This document shows, piece after piece, positions 5,981-6,688 of a stretch of 6,688 bases of DNA (position 1 is its first letter; each line of letters begins with the position of its first letter). Source of the stretch: an uncultured Lachnospiraceae bacterium. GTDB taxonomy: Bacteria; Bacillota; Clostridia; Lachnospirales; Lachnospiraceae. Position numbers and translations under genes: made by a program. Under the pieces are notes generated by a model that made no database searches, was not told the origin of the DNA, and was given only the letters and a program-made list of their open reading frames with translations. Location: positions 1 through 6,688 of the forward strand of contig CABUAW010000092.1 of assembly GCA_902489645.1 (NCBI GenBank), written 5' to 3'.

Positions 5981-6688
5981 ATGAAACGACCGCTGATGGG
6001 TGCAGGTATCGCCTTGGTGGTTGGAGTGGCGGCGGCATTGAACGGACTATCCTGGCTGTGGATAGGTTTGATGGCGGCCGGATTGAATATTGGCATAAAG
6101 ATGCGGACAGAGAGTTCCTTCAGGTATATGTTGGGATTCTCTGTTTTTTTGATTGTCGGATTTTGTCGAGCTTTGTTAAGCGGGCAGGGAGAAGCGGCCA
6201 TTGGAGCGGATGAACTTCCGGCGGAAATTCAGGGAAGTGTCAGCCGTGTCCAGGAAAAGAGCAGCAGTACATGGATTTATGTGAAAACAAAGGAAAATGT
6301 CAAAGTGCTTGTTGTATCCGTGCATGGGACTGAGATAGAGGAAGATTATTATAAAGGGCAGGTCCTGAAAATTTCGGGAGAAGCGGAGGCGTTTACCCAT
6401 CCGGGAAATCCGGGTCAGTTTGATGAAAAGAATTATTACAGGGCCCAGGGGATTGCCTATCGGATATGGGCCAAAAAAATTGTTTGTGTGTATGAGGGCG
6501 GCCGGCTTTGGAGAGGGTTGAGTATTCTGGAAAGATTAAAAGGACGGATGGTCGCTTTTTATCAAAAGACTATGGGAGAAACGGGAGCCGGAGTGGTTTC
6601 GGCCGCCGTGCTTGGTGAGCGTTCCGGATTTCAGGAGGATTTGCGCCGGTATTATCAGGAAAACGGCTGGATGCATCTGGTCACGACT
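5981..6688 (+). CDS. comEC: ComEC/Rec2 DNA-uptake channel protein, N-terminal part, truncated by the window edge
   Basis: The frame stays open for 236 codons to the end of the window; full ComEC proteins are usually about 700-800 residues. Two hydrophobic segments lie at about 7-38 and 49-66. A soluble, beta-rich DUF4131-like region follows (about 80-168), with the hallmark HPGNPGQFDEKNYYRAQGI at 140-158. The beginning of the ComEC membrane domain is then seen as VSAAVLGERSGFQEDLRRYY (206-225). ComEC forms the membrane channel through which one DNA strand enters the cytoplasm during transformation. ComEA, four genes upstream, is its usual partner. The segment that normally reads close to GISHLLAISG here begins GWMHLVTT and is then cut off. 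ATG 5981 has a perfect AGGAGG at six bases spacing. No stop or frameshift was seen in the visible part. Confidence 0.92.
   Translation, partial: MKRPLMGAGIALVVGVAAALNGLSWLWIGLMAAGLNIGIKMRTESSFRYMLGFSVFLIVGFCRALLSGQGEAAIGADELPAEIQGSVSRVQEKSSSTWIYVKTKENVKVLVVSVHGTEIEEDYYKGQVLKISGEAEAFTHPGNPGQFDEKNYYRAQGIAYRIWAKKIVCVYEGGRLWRGLSILERLKGRMVAFYQKTMGETGAGVVSAAVLGERSGFQEDLRRYYQENGWMHLVTT

Noticed and set aside
5790..5984. An Arg/Lys-rich 64-codon + strand frame in the tail of the GerMN gene
   Set aside because: Its composition is the frame-shifted reading of the Glu-rich repeat tail, and no ribosome binding site or family supports it.
5977..6213. A 78-codon + strand frame starting with GTG just before comEC
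   Set aside because: It overlaps comEC in another frame. AGGAGG spacing and the ComEC motifs support ATG 5981 instead.

Overview
The window looks like chromosomal DNA of a low-to-mid GC Firmicute of class Clostridia, most likely family Lachnospiraceae. This is inferred from strong AGGAGG-type ribosome binding sites, the codon usage, the protein families, and a competence cluster with lipid-anchored components. All eight recognised genes lie on the + strand. I saw no tRNA, rRNA, CRISPR array or insertion sequence.

Left part (1-1321): the 3' end of a class III PLP aminotransferase, best matched to acetylornithine aminotransferase (argD), is followed 61 bases later by a HAD-superfamily phosphatase/phosphoglucomutase-like gene. 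A hairpin ending in a T run (1268-1321) probably ends this transcript. Middle (1322-1831): a single small YdcZ/DUF606-type membrane protein of the DMT superfamily, whose start is better placed at 1397 than at the first in-frame ATG. The stretch 1832-1966 is AT-rich and non-coding and holds a plausible sigma-A type promoter.

Right part (1967-6688): five tightly packed genes that look like one operon. They are a ComEA-like lipoprotein (SLBB plus helix-hairpin-helix DNA-binding domains), an OmpR/PhoB-class response regulator, a membrane histidine kinase, a lipoprotein with two GerMN domains, and the start of comEC/rec2, the DNA-uptake channel, cut by the window edge. The junctions are a 10-base gap, an overlap of up to 56 bases, a 14-base overlap and an 18-base gap, so translational coupling is likely.

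The most interesting point is the layout. A complete two-component system plus a GerMN lipoprotein sits between the two core DNA-uptake genes comEA and comEC. The response regulator - kinase - GerMN lipoprotein order resembles the actinobacterial MtrA-MtrB-LpqB system, in which the lipoprotein LpqB modulates the kinase. This suggests, as an inference only, a three-part envelope-sensing module tied to DNA uptake.
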